Assembly: GCA_016781705.1 (NCBI GenBank)
Contig: JADDPV010000147.1
Location: 1-38,217 of the forward strand
DNA from: Rubrobacter sp.
GTDB taxonomy: Bacteria > Actinomycetota > Rubrobacteria > Rubrobacterales > Rubrobacteraceae
DNA length: 38,217 bases
Direction: 5' to 3'
A program made the position numbers and the translations under genes. Positions 24,570-31,923 of this stretch are shown here, one piece after another; the first letter of the stretch is position 1; the number at the start of each line of letters is the position of its first letter. A model generated the notes under the pieces. It was not told the DNA's origin, made no database searches, and was given only the letters and a program-made list of their open reading frames with translations.

Positions 24570-25606
24570 TGGCGGCCCAGGGAGCCGCCGGCATCGAGGT
24601 CGAGGGCCTCGTCCGCGAGTTTAGGAAAGGGCCGCGGGCTGTGGACGGCATCTACCTGACCGTGGAGCCGGGCGAGGTCTACGGCTTCCTCGGCCCCAAC
24701 GGCGCGGGCAAATCCACCACCGTCCTCATGCTCACCACGCTCCTGCCGCCCACCGGCGGCATAGCGCGCGTCGCCGGCTACGACATCGTGCGCGAGGGAC
24801 AGCAGGTGCGCGCCGCCATCGGCGCGGCGCTTCAGGAGGCCGCCCTCGACCCGTTCCTCACCGGCCGCGAGCACCTGAACCTGCAGGCCGCGCTGCACGG
24901 CCTCCCGCGCAAGGAGCGCAAGCGGCGCGGTGAGGAGTTGCTGCAGCGCGTCGGGCTCGAGGAGGCCGCCGATAGGCGGGTGCGCGGCTACTCCGGCGGG
25001 ATGAAGCGCAGGCTCGACCTCGCGCTAGCGCTCGTGCACGCGCCCAGCATACTCTTCCTCGACGAACCCACCACCGGCCTCGACCCGCAGAGCCGCTCGG
25101 CGCTGTGGTCGGAGGTCAGCCGGCTCGCGCGCGAGGAGGGCATGACCGTCTTCCTCACGACGCAGTACCTTGAGGAAGCCGACGTCTTGGCGGACAGGGT
25201 CGGGATCATCGACCGCGGCAAGATCGTCGCCGAGGACACCCCCGAGGCCCTGAAGGCCGAGATCGGACGCCCCAGCGTCGAAGCCACCCTGGCCGAGCCG
25301 AAGGAACGCGAGAGGGTCGCGAAGGTCCTCACTCGCTTTGGCGGCGAGATCGCCGCGCAGCCGGGCGCCGTGGCCGTCCGCCTCGACCATGGGGCGGGAG
25401 ACCTCGCCGACGTCGTGCGCGCGCTCGACCGGGAGGACCTGCGCGTCTCCAACCTCCGCCTCGACGAGCCGAGCCTCGACGACGTCTTCCTCGCCAAGAC
25501 CGGCCGGTCGCTGGAAGGCGCGGGCGACGCCCAGAGCGGCGCGGAGGAGACGGAAGGCGAAGCGGGCAGCGAGCCCGGGGGCGAGCCTGGGGAGGCGCGG
25601 GCGTAG
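24569..25606 (+). CDS. DrrA-like ABC exporter ATP-binding protein
   Basis: The 345-residue ATPase carries Walker A (FLGPNGAGKSTTVLML), signature YSGGMKRRLDLALAL, Walker B ILFLDEPTTGLDPQSR and H-loop-equivalent FLTTQYLEEADVLA; Gln replaces the usual His, as in DrrA-type drug-resistance ATPases. A C-terminal extension (LRLDEPSLDDVFLAKTGRSL) is also DrrA-like and ends in an acidic, glycine-rich tail. It starts at GTG 24569 inside the SDR stop and overlaps the next permease gene by one base. It should power the two permeases that follow. Confidence 0.92.
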   Translation: MAAQGAAGIEVEGLVREFRKGPRAVDGIYLTVEPGEVYGFLGPNGAGKSTTVLMLTTLLPPTGGIARVAGYDIVREGQQVRAAIGAALQEAALDPFLTGREHLNLQAALHGLPRKERKRRGEELLQRVGLEEAADRRVRGYSGGMKRRLDLALALVHAPSILFLDEPTTGLDPQSRSALWSEVSRLAREEGMTVFLTTQYLEEADVLADRVGIIDRGKIVAEDTPEALKAEIGRPSVEATLAEPKERERVAKVLTRFGGEIAAQPGAVAVRLDHGAGDLADVVRALDREDLRVSNLRLDEPSLDDVFLAKTGRSLEGAGDAQSGAEETEGEAGSEPGGEPGEARA

Positions 25607-26385
25607 TGGGGGCGACGTTTTCGGTGCAGATGCTCAACCTCGCGCGGCGCTCAGTCGTGAGAACCTTGAGGCAGCCGGCGGTGGTGGTCTCGTCGCTCCT
25701 CTTCCCCTTGATGTTCTGGGGCATCAACTCCAGCGGGTTGGACGCGGCGTCGCGCATCCCCGGCTTCCCCGCGGACTCGTACCTGGACTTCTCGTTCGCC
25801 TTCCCGCTGGTGCAGGCCGCGCTCTTCGGCGCGGTCACCGCCGGCGCCGACCTCGCCCGCGACATCGAGACCGGCTTCCTCGATAGGCTCTCCCTCACGC
25901 CGATGCGCCCGGCCGCCCTACTCTCGGGGATGCTGATGGGCGTCGTGGCCCTGGGGCTGATTCAGGGCGTCGTGTTCCTGGCCGTCGGGCTCGCGTTCGG
26001 GGTACACATAAAAGCCGGGTTCGGGGGGATGCTCCTGATCGTGCTGTTCATGATGCTCGTTGCCCTGGGCTTCGGGAGCATGGGGGCGATACTGGCTCTG
26101 CGAACGGGCTCGGGCGAGGCCGTGGAGAGCGCCTTCCCGCTGTTCTTCGTCGCGATATTCCTGTCCAGCATCAACTTGCCGCGCGACCTGATCGAGGCGG
26201 ACTGGTTCCGCCTGATCGCGACCCTCAACCCGGTCTCCTACCTGGTCGAGGGGATGCGTTCCCTGATCATATCGGGCTGGGACCCGCGCCCCCTCGCTCT
26301 GGGCTTCGGCTGCGCCCTCGGCCTCATCGCCCTCACCGTCGCGGGCGCCGCCGCGGCCCTCAGAACCAGGATGGCGCGCTCGTGA
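25606..26385 (+). CDS. ABC-2 permease (DrrB-like), first
   Basis: This 259-residue membrane protein of the ABC-2 family begins at GTG 25606, overlapping the ATPase stop. Helices include VVVSSLLFPLMFWGINSSGL, ALLSGMLMGVVALGLIQGVV and AFPLFFVAIFLSSINLPRDL, the latter followed by FRLIATLNPVSYLVEGMRSL, the typical NPxxY-like ending. With the next gene it forms the heteromeric channel of a DrrAB-type exporter for a hydrophobic compound. Confidence 0.9.
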   Translation: MGATFSVQMLNLARRSVVRTLRQPAVVVSSLLFPLMFWGINSSGLDAASRIPGFPADSYLDFSFAFPLVQAALFGAVTAGADLARDIETGFLDRLSLTPMRPAALLSGMLMGVVALGLIQGVVFLAVGLAFGVHIKAGFGGMLLIVLFMMLVALGFGSMGAILALRTGSGEAVESAFPLFFVAIFLSSINLPRDLIEADWFRLIATLNPVSYLVEGMRSLIISGWDPRPLALGFGCALGLIALTVAGAAAALRTRMARS

Positions 26386-27182
26386 GCGGCGGGGCAGGCG
26401 TGTCCGGGCGCGGCTCCTTCGGCGGGTTCTTCTCGGTGGCGGGGGCGGTGGCGTGGCGGCAGGTCTACAAGTACTTCACCAACCCGGCGTTCCTCGCGCC
26501 GGCGCTGTTCCCCTTGTTCTTCTTCGTCGCCTTCGCCGGTGGGCTCACGCGGGTCGCGAGCGTGCCGGGCTTCGACTACGAGCCTGGCTACACGGCCTTC
26601 CAGTTCGTGTGGTCCTTGTTGCAGGCGGTGGCGTTGGGCGGCGCGTTCACCGGCTTCTCCATCGCCGGCGACTTCGAGAGCGGGTTCGCCAGCCGGCTCA
26701 TGCTCGCCGCCTCCGACCGGCGTGGCATCCTGCTCGGGTACGTCGTCGCCTCGGTGGTGCGGGCCACCGCGACGGGTACGCTCGTCACCGTCGTGGCGCT
26801 CCTCACCGGGATGCCGATGAGCGGCGGCGTGGACCTGTTCGGCCTCATAGGTCTCGCGCTGCTCGTGAACGTCGCCGCGACCCTCTTCGGGGCAGGCATC
26901 GCCATGATGCTGCGCACCCAGCAGGCCGGGCCGCTCATAAGGACGCCCATCTTCCTGGTACTGTTCCTCGCCCCCGTCTTCGTGCCGCTGGAGCTTCTGA
27001 GCGGCTGGATCGAGACGGTAGCCTACCTCAACCCGTTCACCACCATCCTGACCTCGGCGCGTGGCTTTCTGGCCGGCGAGCCTACCGGCGTCCTCTCGGC
27101 CTACGCCGTCGGCGCCGCCCTCGTCGTCGCCCTCGCCCTCTGGGCGCTCTACGGCCTGCGCCGCGCAGAGAGGTCGGCGTAA
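26382..27182 (+). CDS. ABC-2 permease (DrrB-like), second
   Basis: The 266-residue protein starts with GTG in a GTGA overlap with the first permease. It has the same family plan: KYFTNPAFLAPALFPLFFFV, SLLQAVALGGAFTGFSIAGD, TPIFLVLFLAPVFVPLELLS and WIETVAYLNPFTTILTSARG. Having two different permeases with one ATPase suggests an obligate heterodimer. A long open frame on the opposite strand here is a GC-driven shadow. Confidence 0.9.
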   Translation: MSGGAGVSGRGSFGGFFSVAGAVAWRQVYKYFTNPAFLAPALFPLFFFVAFAGGLTRVASVPGFDYEPGYTAFQFVWSLLQAVALGGAFTGFSIAGDFESGFASRLMLAASDRRGILLGYVVASVVRATATGTLVTVVALLTGMPMSGGVDLFGLIGLALLVNVAATLFGAGIAMMLRTQQAGPLIRTPIFLVLFLAPVFVPLELLSGWIETVAYLNPFTTILTSARGFLAGEPTGVLSAYAVGAALVVALALWALYGLRRAERSA

Positions 27183-27188
27183 CACCCC

Positions 27189-27902
27189 GTGGCGGCTCGA
27201 GAACCCCGCCGCGGACGCCCCTACAACCGCGCCATAGCCGCTGCCCAGAGGTGGGCGACGAAGCTGCACGTCGGCCTTTACGGAGTCACGGGCGGCAAGG
27301 TAGGGGGGCGTATGCTCGGCAGCCCCGTCCTGCTCCTCGGCACGCAGGGGCGCAAGAGCGGCAAAAGGAGGACGACCCCGCTCCTGTACCTCCGCGATGG
27401 CGACAACATGGTCGTGGTCGCCTCGAACGGCGGGACGAGCTCGCAGCCGGCGTGGTGGCTGAACCTGCAGGCGAGCCCGGAGGCCGCCGCGCAGGTGGGG
27501 GGCAGGAGGCTGCACGTCCGAGCGGAGGCGGTCGGGGGTGAGGAACGGCGCAGGCTCTGGGGACGGTTGGTGCAGATGTACGGGCCCTACGAAGGCTACC
27601 AGCGGAAGACCGACCGCGAGATACCGGTCGTCGTTCTGCGCCCGGTGGTAGGGTCCGGTCCTGGAAGTAAACCTCGTCGAAAGGAGAGCTTGATGGCGGA
27701 CGTGCCGACGATAACGCGCGAGGAGTTGAAGGAGAAGATGGACCGGGGGGACGACTTCGTGCTGTTGGAGGTGCTGGGGGAAGGGGCTTACCGCCAGGGG
27801 CACTTGCCGGGGGCGATCCGGTTCCAGGACCCCAAGGCCGCCCCCGAGGTGCTCCCCGACAAGGGCAAGGAGATCGTCGCCTACTGCTCGAACTTCAACT
27901 GA
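27189..27902 (+). CDS. DDN-family (deazaflavin-dependent) oxidoreductase, frame fused to rhodanese
   Basis: GTG 27189 lies 6 bases after the permease. Residues 1-155 form a DDN/nitroreductase-family domain: TKLHVGLYGVTGGKVGGRML, LLLGTQGRKSGKRRTTPLLY, NMVVVASNGGTSSQPAWWLN, REIPVVVLRPVVG. Members reduce substrates with F420H2 or bind related cofactors. No stop follows; the frame runs through KESLMADVPTITREEL into a rhodanese domain and ends at a TGA within it. A ribosome site and ATG at 27693 indicate that the rhodanese is normally separate, so a lost stop or indel near 27650-27680 is likely. It is the second DDN paralogue of the operon. Confidence 0.72.
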   Translation: MAAREPRRGRPYNRAIAAAQRWATKLHVGLYGVTGGKVGGRMLGSPVLLLGTQGRKSGKRRTTPLLYLRDGDNMVVVASNGGTSSQPAWWLNLQASPEAAAQVGGRRLHVRAEAVGGEERRRLWGRLVQMYGPYEGYQRKTDREIPVVVLRPVVGSGPGSKPRRKESLMADVPTITREELKEKMDRGDDFVLLEVLGEGAYRQGHLPGAIRFQDPKAAPEVLPDKGKEIVAYCSNFN

Positions 27903-28022
27903 CACTCCTCGACGCGGGTCGTCCGTGCGCTGGCGGCCATGGGATACGAGAGCGTCAAGGACTACGAGGGCGGCAAGCAGGACTGGATCGAGGCCGGCCT
28001 GCCTACCGAGAGCGGGAGTTGA
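27693..28022 (+). pseudogene. rhodanese-like sulfurtransferase with in-frame TGA
   Basis: ATG 27693 is preceded by AAAGGAG at 27680-27686. The single rhodanese domain reads TREELKEKMDRGDDFVLLEV, YRQGHLPGAIRFQDPK and IVAYCSNFN, where YC is the persulfide-bearing position. The next codon (27900-27902) is TGA, where relatives of this type, as I recall them, usually have a second cysteine. The same frame continues HSSTRVVRALAAMGYESVKD, GGKQDWIEAGLP to the TGA at 28020-28022, completing the fold at 109 codons. Options are a TGC-to-TGA change, a base-call error or, less likely, selenocysteine. Confidence 0.75.
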
Positions 28023-28190
28023 AAGGCGGGTAGACGTTGCCGAGCAAGGCGCGGACGCTCTCGTTCGAGGGAAGGACCGGCTCGAAGGTTACCTGGCCCT
28101 GCCGGCGGAACCTCGCGCCGGCCCTTAGTAGACCGCAACGCGTGCAGACGGCGTCGGGGAAGCCCCGAATTGCTTGACGAACTCCTGACG
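28023..28190. other. short unassigned stretch
   Basis: A minus-strand frame here reads RFRRQGQVTFEPVLPSNESV and LLGNVYPPF with protein-like composition, and could be a remnant of a gene downstream of the membrane protein. It has no start, is broken by stops in neighbouring frames, and I recognise no family. Confidence 0.2.
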
Positions 28191-29216
28191 CTACTTCTCG
28201 GAGCGCATCATAGCCTGTAAGCGGTCCCCGGCCAGCGCCCCGGCCGCCGTCGCGACCGTCACCACCGCGAGCGACGCGACGACCTCCAGCGGCTCCCATT
28301 TTGGGACGGCGAGAAACGACCGGAAACCCCACTCGCTGAAGACCAGCGCGGGGCCGAAGAGGAGCGCGGCCGGGAGGACGCCGCGCCCTTTCGTCATGAG
28401 GAGCGTGAGGTCCACGGCCAGCGCGGGGGCGAGCAGGAGGATCGGCGGGGCGGGGTTCTCGAAGGCATCCATCCCGACGAAGATCTGCATGGCGAGGAGT
28501 CGGAAGACAGTGTAGACGAGGGCCACGGCGGTCGCCGCTCCGAAGCGCCGGACGAGGCGCGCCGCGCCGACGAGGGGGACGGCGGCTAGCGGCCCGGCCA
28601 GGAGGGGGTAGAAGAGCGCGTCGCGCGCCTCCAGCCGGAAGTCCAGCCTGCCGAGCGCGAAGGTCGAGAGCGCGAGCGCGGCGGCGAAGAGCAGCACGAC
28701 GTTGGTCTCCGCCACCGTCGGCAGCTTTCGGCGGTTGCCACGGCGCAACCCGGCGCCCAGGGCGCAGGCCAGGCCGTAGGTGCCGACGAGCGCGCCAGAT
28801 AGACCCATGAGGTGCGGCGGGCTCCAGACGGTCACGTCGAGGCCGTAGAGGCGGTGCCACAGGTCGTCCAGAGGCGCCGCGGAGACCTGTACCATCGAGC
28901 CGAGGATGGCGACGGCAAAGCCCTGTCCGGCGCGCGTGGAGAGCGCGGCGCGGAAGGAGCCCGCGCGGCGGCGGGTCAGGAGGAGGCCGCCGAGGGAGGC
29001 GTAGAAGAAGAGGGCGGTGCCGGCGTAGATGGGGAGGTGCGGTGGGATCCAAAAAGACTCCCGCCCGAGCGTCGCGTGGTACCCCACGTCCCAGTACACG
29101 CCCAAGAGCCCCGCGAAGAGCGCGAAGATCCCCAGAGCGCCGAACGCCTGCGCCCCGAGCCCGACGGTCTCGTCGGTGGGCCTGGCGGCGGCCCCGGTTC
29201 GGGTCGAAGTAGCCAA
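28191..29216 (-). CDS. polytopic membrane protein of unknown function
   Basis: The 341-residue protein has about nine to ten hydrophobic segments. Two similar loops, WDVGYHATLGRESFWIPPHL and WHRLYGLDVTVWSPPHLMGL, each place a PPH motif just before a helix, suggesting an internal repeat and possibly metal or haem ligands. TTG 29216 is chosen because GAGGAGG lies 5-6 bases upstream (minus strand); the farther GTG at 29276 lacks a site. The gene stands alone, divergent from the PASTA lipoprotein gene. I do not recognise a named family. Confidence 0.65.
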   Translation of the reverse strand: MATSTRTGAAARPTDETVGLGAQAFGALGIFALFAGLLGVYWDVGYHATLGRESFWIPPHLPIYAGTALFFYASLGGLLLTRRRAGSFRAALSTRAGQGFAVAILGSMVQVSAAPLDDLWHRLYGLDVTVWSPPHLMGLSGALVGTYGLACALGAGLRRGNRRKLPTVAETNVVLLFAAALALSTFALGRLDFRLEARDALFYPLLAGPLAAVPLVGAARLVRRFGAATAVALVYTVFRLLAMQIFVGMDAFENPAPPILLLAPALAVDLTLLMTKGRGVLPAALLFGPALVFSEWGFRSFLAVPKWEPLEVVASLAVVTVATAAGALAGDRLQAMMRSEK

Positions 29217-29362
29217 ACGTTCCTCCTCACGGTCGCGGGACGCGGCCTGGCTTGCGGCCGCACCATACCGTACCACCGCCGGCGGGACGGCGGGCCGTAA
29301 CCTGGCGGGCCGGTGTTCCGTGTGCCATAGTAAATTCGTGGTGTTCGATGCGGGAGGTGTGG

Positions 29363-29704
29363 ATGAGGCGTGGCGTGGTGTGGATGGTGGGCTCCGTTGC
29401 GAGCGTCTTGCTAGTGTTGCTGCTCTCCGGGTGCGGTGGGACGAACACCGAGGGGCAGACGCTCCAGGAGGCGCGGCAGACCCTGGCCGACGCGGGGGTG
29501 CCGGAGGAGAACGTGACCGTGACCGGTACCGAGGCCGGCGGGGACCCCGAAACCCTCTCCGTCTGCGCGCAAAGGCCGAGCGGCGCAGAGCCTGGCGATA
29601 CCGTCACGCTGGAGGTGGCGACGACCTGCCCCGAGGCGGCGGAAGAAGACGACGATGACGACGACGACCGGAAGAAGCGCCGTTCGGGTGGGAGGAGACG
29701 ATGA
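29363..29704 (+). CDS. PASTA-domain lipoprotein with charged tail
   Basis: ATG 29363 follows GGGAGG at 29352-29357. The 113-residue protein has a lipoprotein signal (GSVASVLLVLLLSGC) and one PASTA domain (TLQEARQTLADAGVPEENVT, then RPSGAEPGDTVTLEVATTCP). It ends in a run of seven aspartates followed directly by an arginine/lysine-rich tail. PASTA domains bind cell-wall muropeptides or serve as spacers, usually in penicillin-binding proteins and Ser/Thr kinases; a single-domain lipoprotein is less usual. Its stop overlaps the potassium-channel ATG (ATGA), so the pair is co-translated. Confidence 0.82.
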   Translation: MRRGVVWMVGSVASVLLVLLLSGCGGTNTEGQTLQEARQTLADAGVPEENVTVTGTEAGGDPETLSVCAQRPSGAEPGDTVTLEVATTCPEAAEEDDDDDDDRKKRRSGGRRR

Positions 29705-30603
29705 CGTCGAACACTGAGGCGGGCACCGTCGGTAAGGGTGTCCGTCTGCACCACGCCACGCACGTCGTGCCGGGGATGACGGAGGAGCAGGCCAGGAAGG
29801 CGCGGCTGTTGGACGTGCCGACGGTCGTGGTGGTGCTGCTCGTGATCCCGGCTCTAGTCCTGCATTTCTCCGACCCTACTGGGGTGTTGCGGACGGTCAG
29901 CGTCGCGCTGAACTGGGCGATATACGGCTGGTTCGCCTTCGAGTTTGCCTGCATGCTCTACCTCTCCCCGAACGACCGCGAGTACTTCCGCAACAACAAG
30001 CTCGACGTCTTCGTCCTGGTCGCGACGTTCCCGGTGCTGCCGCCGGTCTTCCAGGCCCTGTGGGTCTTGCGGCTCCTCAGGCTCATAGACGTGCTCCCGT
30101 TCGTCCTCGGGAAGTTCGTCTCCATCACGCTGCTCCCCTATGCCGTGCTGCTCGCGTTCATCGCCGTCTTCGGCGGCGGGGTCGCCTTCGCCAGCTTCGA
30201 GGACGTGAGCGTCTTCGACGGCATCTACTGGGCCAACACCACCGTCAACACCGTCGGCTACGGCGACATCTCCGCCTCCACCACCGGGGGCAAGCTGCTC
30301 TCAATGGTGTTGCAGTGGACGGGGAACGTGGTCCTCGCGATGCTCATCGGCGGCGTCGCCGCGTTCGCCCAACGCGCGCTGCTTGGCGATCACGATGCGG
30401 AGCTAAGGGAGGACATCGAGGAGGTCGGAGAAGACGTCGAGGAGATCGAGGAGGATGTGGAGGACATCGAAGAGGACGTGGAGAGCCTCCTTCGGAACGT
30501 CAAGGGGCTCTCGGTGACCGACCGCGTGATCCTCAAGGAGCTGCACGACATAAAGCAGCGCCTCGACGGGGCGCGCCCGGAGAAGCCCGGCCGGGGCGGT
30601 TAG
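29701..30603 (+). CDS. voltage-gated-like potassium channel
   Basis: The 300-residue ion channel has an S1-S4-like region (VPTVVVVLLVIPALVLHFSD, WAIYGWFAFEFACMLYL, LDVFVLVATFPVLPPVF, and an S4-like LWVLRLLRLIDVLPFVL), then S5, pore helix and the selectivity filter TVGYGD at residues 184-189, and S6. Arg residues in S4 are few, so voltage sensing is doubtful. After S6 comes an acidic four-heptad coiled coil (residues 237-264) and a helical end (SVTDRVILKELHDIKQRL), probably a tetramerisation domain. It is coupled to the upstream PASTA lipoprotein gene. Confidence 0.9.
   Translation: MTSNTEAGTVGKGVRLHHATHVVPGMTEEQARKARLLDVPTVVVVLLVIPALVLHFSDPTGVLRTVSVALNWAIYGWFAFEFACMLYLSPNDREYFRNNKLDVFVLVATFPVLPPVFQALWVLRLLRLIDVLPFVLGKFVSITLLPYAVLLAFIAVFGGGVAFASFEDVSVFDGIYWANTTVNTVGYGDISASTTGGKLLSMVLQWTGNVVLAMLIGGVAAFAQRALLGDHDAELREDIEEVGEDVEEIEEDVEDIEEDVESLLRNVKGLSVTDRVILKELHDIKQRLDGARPEKPGRGG
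30409..30492 (+). repeat. four-heptad acidic coiled-coil repeat
   Basis: Four consecutive 21-base units inside the channel gene encode EDIEEVG, EDVEEIE, EDVEDIE and EDVESLL. Hydrophobic residues occupy positions 3 and 6 of each unit, an a/d-type pattern; the repetition is also visible in the DNA. Slippage could vary the copy number. Confidence 0.85.
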
Positions 30604-31664
30604 CGCACCGCGGAAGCGGCGTCCATCACGCGCCGCAGGTGGGTATCGAAGGGCGGCTCGACGACGCCCTTCTCCGTGATGATCGCCGCTACGAGGTCGT
30701 TGGGCGTCACGTCGAAGGCGGGGTGCGCGGCGGTCACGCCCTCGGGCGCGAGGGGCTGGCCGGCGAGGTGCGTAACCTCGGCCGGGTCGCGCTCTTCTAT
30801 CGGTATCCCATCACCGCTCGCGATGCTCATGTCCACCGTCGAGGTCGGTGCGGCGACGTAGAAGGGGATGGAGTGCGCCCTGGCGAGCACGGCTAGGGTG
30901 TAGGTGCCGATCTTGTTCGCCACGTCACCGTTCGCCGCGATGCGGTCGGCCCCGACGATGACGCAGTCCACCTCGCCCCGGCGCATGAAGTGGCCGGCCG
31001 CGTTGTCCGTGATGAGGGTCTGATCCACCCCGGCGCGTTGCAGCTCCCACGCCGTCAGGCGGGAGCCCTGCAAGAAGGGCCTCGTCTCGTCCACGAGCAC
31101 GTGCAGCTTCTTGCCGAGGGCGTGTGCCGTCTTGATGGGAGCGAGCGCCGTCCCGTAGCCCGCGGTCGCCAATCCTCCGGCGTTGCAGTGCGTCAGGACG
31201 CGCGCGCCGCTCCGGAGCAGCGCCGCGCCGTGTCCCACGATCTCGCGGCACGCGCGCTCGTCCTCCTCGCGCACCGCGTGCGCCTCGACGAGCAGCCTGG
31301 CGGCGACCTCCGAAACCGGGACATCGGCGGTCTCAAGCGCCGCCCGCAGCATCCGGCTCGTGGCCCAGCTCAGGTTCACGGCGGTGGGCCGCGCCGCGTC
31401 CAGCGTAGCCTTCGCCGCCGCCAGCTCTTCGAGCAGGGCGGCAGGGTCGGTCATCGAGCTTTCCCGCGCCGCCAGGGCCATGCCGTAGGCGGCGGTGACG
31501 CCGATGGCGGGGGCCCCGCGCACGACCATGCTTCCTATAGCGGCGTCCACCTCCTCGACCGTCGTGCAGCGGACGGTCGCCCGCTCGCGCGGCAGCTTCG
31601 TCTGGTCGAGCAGGCACACCGCACCAGCCTCCCACCACACCGTCCGGAACGCGACCTCGTTCAT
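30600..31664 (-). CDS. mtnA: S-methyl-5-thioribose-1-phosphate isomerase
   Basis: This 354-residue enzyme of the methionine salvage pathway (eIF2B-like fold) isomerises methylthioribose-1-phosphate to methylthioribulose-1-phosphate. Signatures are VRGAPAIGVTAAYGMALAA, ARPTAVNLSWATSRML, the catalytic cysteine in VLTHCNAGGLATAGYGTAL and the catalytic aspartate in VIVGADRIAANGDVANKIGT. ATG 31664 is preferred over the upstream start at 31700 because a full promoter ends 7 bases before it and would lie inside a longer coding region. No other mtn genes are in the window. Its end overlaps the channel gene end by four bases on the opposite strand. Confidence 0.94.
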   Translation of the reverse strand: MNEVAFRTVWWEAGAVCLLDQTKLPRERATVRCTTVEEVDAAIGSMVVRGAPAIGVTAAYGMALAARESSMTDPAALLEELAAAKATLDAARPTAVNLSWATSRMLRAALETADVPVSEVAARLLVEAHAVREEDERACREIVGHGAALLRSGARVLTHCNAGGLATAGYGTALAPIKTAHALGKKLHVLVDETRPFLQGSRLTAWELQRAGVDQTLITDNAAGHFMRRGEVDCVIVGADRIAANGDVANKIGTYTLAVLARAHSIPFYVAAPTSTVDMSIASGDGIPIEERDPAEVTHLAGQPLAPEGVTAAHPAFDVTPNDLVAAIITEKGVVEPPFDTHLRRVMDAASAVR

Positions 31665-31671
31665 ACCGCGG

Positions 31672-31700
31672 AGCATATCCCGATCGCGGCGGCGGTACAA
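31672..31700 (-). promoter_or_regulatory. leaderless sigma-70-type promoter of mtnA
   Basis: On the minus strand TTGTAC (plus 31695-31700), exactly 17 bases, then TATGCT (plus 31672-31677), followed by 7 bases and the ATG. Transcription should begin at the start codon. This is one of the two most complete promoters in the window. Confidence 0.65.
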
Positions 31701-31717
31701 CGCGTGAGTTCGTTTGG

Positions 31718-31723
31718 TAGACT
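31718..31723 (+). promoter_or_regulatory. -10 element of tRNA-Ser
   Basis: TAGACT lies 7 bases upstream of the tRNA 5' end at 31731, placing the start of transcription at or just before the mature end. The matching -35 position coincides with the mtnA -35 area, but no good hexamer is seen on this strand. Confidence 0.45.
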
Positions 31724-31730
31724 CTCACGC

Positions 31731-31821
31731 GGAGAGGTGTCCGAGTTGGCCGAAGGAGCGCGACTGGAAATCGCGTAGGCGGTGTAAAGCCGTCTCGTGG
31801 GTTCGAATCCCACCCTCTCCG
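31731..31821 (+). tRNA. tRNA-Ser (anticodon GGA)
   Basis: The 91-base RNA folds as a type II tRNA. Acceptor GGAGAGG pairs with CCTCTCC, with discriminator G at 31821. The anticodon stem CGCGA/TCGCG encloses loop CTGGAAA with anticodon GGA at 31766-31768. A long variable arm follows, then the T stem GTGGG/CCCAC around TTCGAAT. CCA is not encoded. It reads UCC and UCU serine codons. Confidence 0.97.
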
Positions 31822-31830
31822 CTTTTTCTC
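31822..31830 (+). terminator. T-run after tRNA-Ser
   Basis: CTTTTTCTC directly follows the tRNA; the acceptor stem and this short T-run may serve as the transcription end. No extra hairpin is visible. Confidence 0.4.
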
Positions 31831-31902
31831 CGTATTTGCAGGCAGAACGCAAGGGGAGCGGGAGAAAGATGCGGAGGTCTTGAAGGACTTGGAGCGTGGA
31901 TC

Positions 31903-31923
31903 TACTGCAACCGTACTGCAACC
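31903..31923. repeat. 11-bp period direct repeat
   Basis: TACTGCAACC occurs at 31903-31912 and 31914-31923, separated by one G, about 80 bases downstream of the tRNA gene. It could be a remnant of an attachment site or chance; no integrase is present. Confidence 0.4.

Noticed and set aside
26238-27905. A 555-codon minus-strand open frame opposite the ABC permease and DDN genes
   Set aside because: Its translation is a His/Arg/Glu/Gly-rich mosaic without motifs, lying opposite real genes whose frames show clear families; long antisense frames are expected at this GC content.
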